Shown piece after piece: positions 5,618 to 8,223 of a stretch of 8,223 nt of DNA. Numbering within the stretch: the stretch's first letter is position 1; each line of letters begins with the position of its first letter. Under the pieces are notes generated by a model, which saw only the letters and a program-made list of their open reading frames with translations, was not told where the DNA came from and did no database searches. The position numbers and the translations under genes were made by a program. This DNA comes from DASSBG01 sp035703755 (GTDB taxonomy: Bacteria; Pseudomonadota; Gammaproteobacteria; Xanthomonadales; Rhodanobacteraceae), in assembly GCA_035703755.1 (NCBI GenBank), contig DASSXP010000081.1:1-8223 (forward strand), read 5' to 3'.

Positions 5618-5646
5618 ATACTAGTGAAGCCGCGCGCGCCGCGCAA
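5618..5646 (-). promoter_or_regulatory. Candidate csrA promoter
   Basis: On the minus strand TTGCGC (-35, 5641-5646) and TAGTAT (-10, 5618-5623) are separated by 17 bases. Transcription would start near 5611, giving a leader of about 146 bases that contains the hairpins described here. The -35 is only a partial consensus match, and other promoters may exist, since csrA in other bacteria often has several. Confidence 0.45.
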
Positions 5647-5707
5647 TCCACTTTCGGCATGACTTTTGGCCCAGTTGCACGATAAAAACACCCGCCTGCG
5701 CTACAAC

Positions 5708-8223
<2,516 letters not shown>

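Overview
This window comes from a high-GC gammaproteobacterium, most likely of the order Xanthomonadales (Lysobacterales), family unresolved. Two things point there. The gene order alaS - csrA - tRNA-Ser(GCT) - tRNA-Arg(ACG) is the gammaproteobacterial arrangement, and the run of tRNAs leading on to tRNA-Leu - tig - clpP - clpX is the layout I recall for Xanthomonas and relatives. The C-terminal part of trigger factor also resembles Xanthomonadaceae homologues from memory. Every recognised gene lies on the minus strand, so the window reads from right to left. It is a core, housekeeping region.

Right to left: alaS (alanyl-tRNA synthetase, missing about 44 N-terminal residues beyond the window edge); a 243-base leader with a candidate promoter and several hairpins; csrA (global RNA-binding regulator); then tRNA-Ser(GCT), tRNA-Arg(ACG), tRNA-Pro(TGG), tRNA-Arg(TCT), a broken 5' fragment of tRNA-His, the intact tRNA-His(GTG) and tRNA-Lys(CTT). 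A clear intrinsic terminator follows tRNA-Lys. A 439-base stretch without a protein gene carries a promoter for tRNA-Leu(TAG), which lies 62 bases upstream of tig. Next come tig (trigger factor), clpP (protease subunit) and clpX (unfoldase), and then a 13-bp hairpin downstream of clpX.

The genes are functionally linked. AlaRS and the tRNAs supply translation. Trigger factor folds chains as they leave the ribosome. ClpXP degrades failed or tagged chains, including those tagged with the alanine-rich ssrA peptide. CsrA adjusts translation of many mRNAs and probably its own.

I found no undescribed multi-gene system. The oddities are local. A 47-base exact copy of the clpX arginine-finger segment lies downstream of clpX at the left edge. 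A 55-base exact repeat creates a truncated tRNA-His. The csrA leader has a GGA-bearing hairpin directly upstream of its ribosome binding site. The tig stop codon sits in the loop of a 9-bp hairpin. Trigger factor has lost typical peptidyl-prolyl isomerase residues. alaS has a visibly higher GC content than the rest. The two exact repeats could be assembly artefacts and should be checked against reads first.
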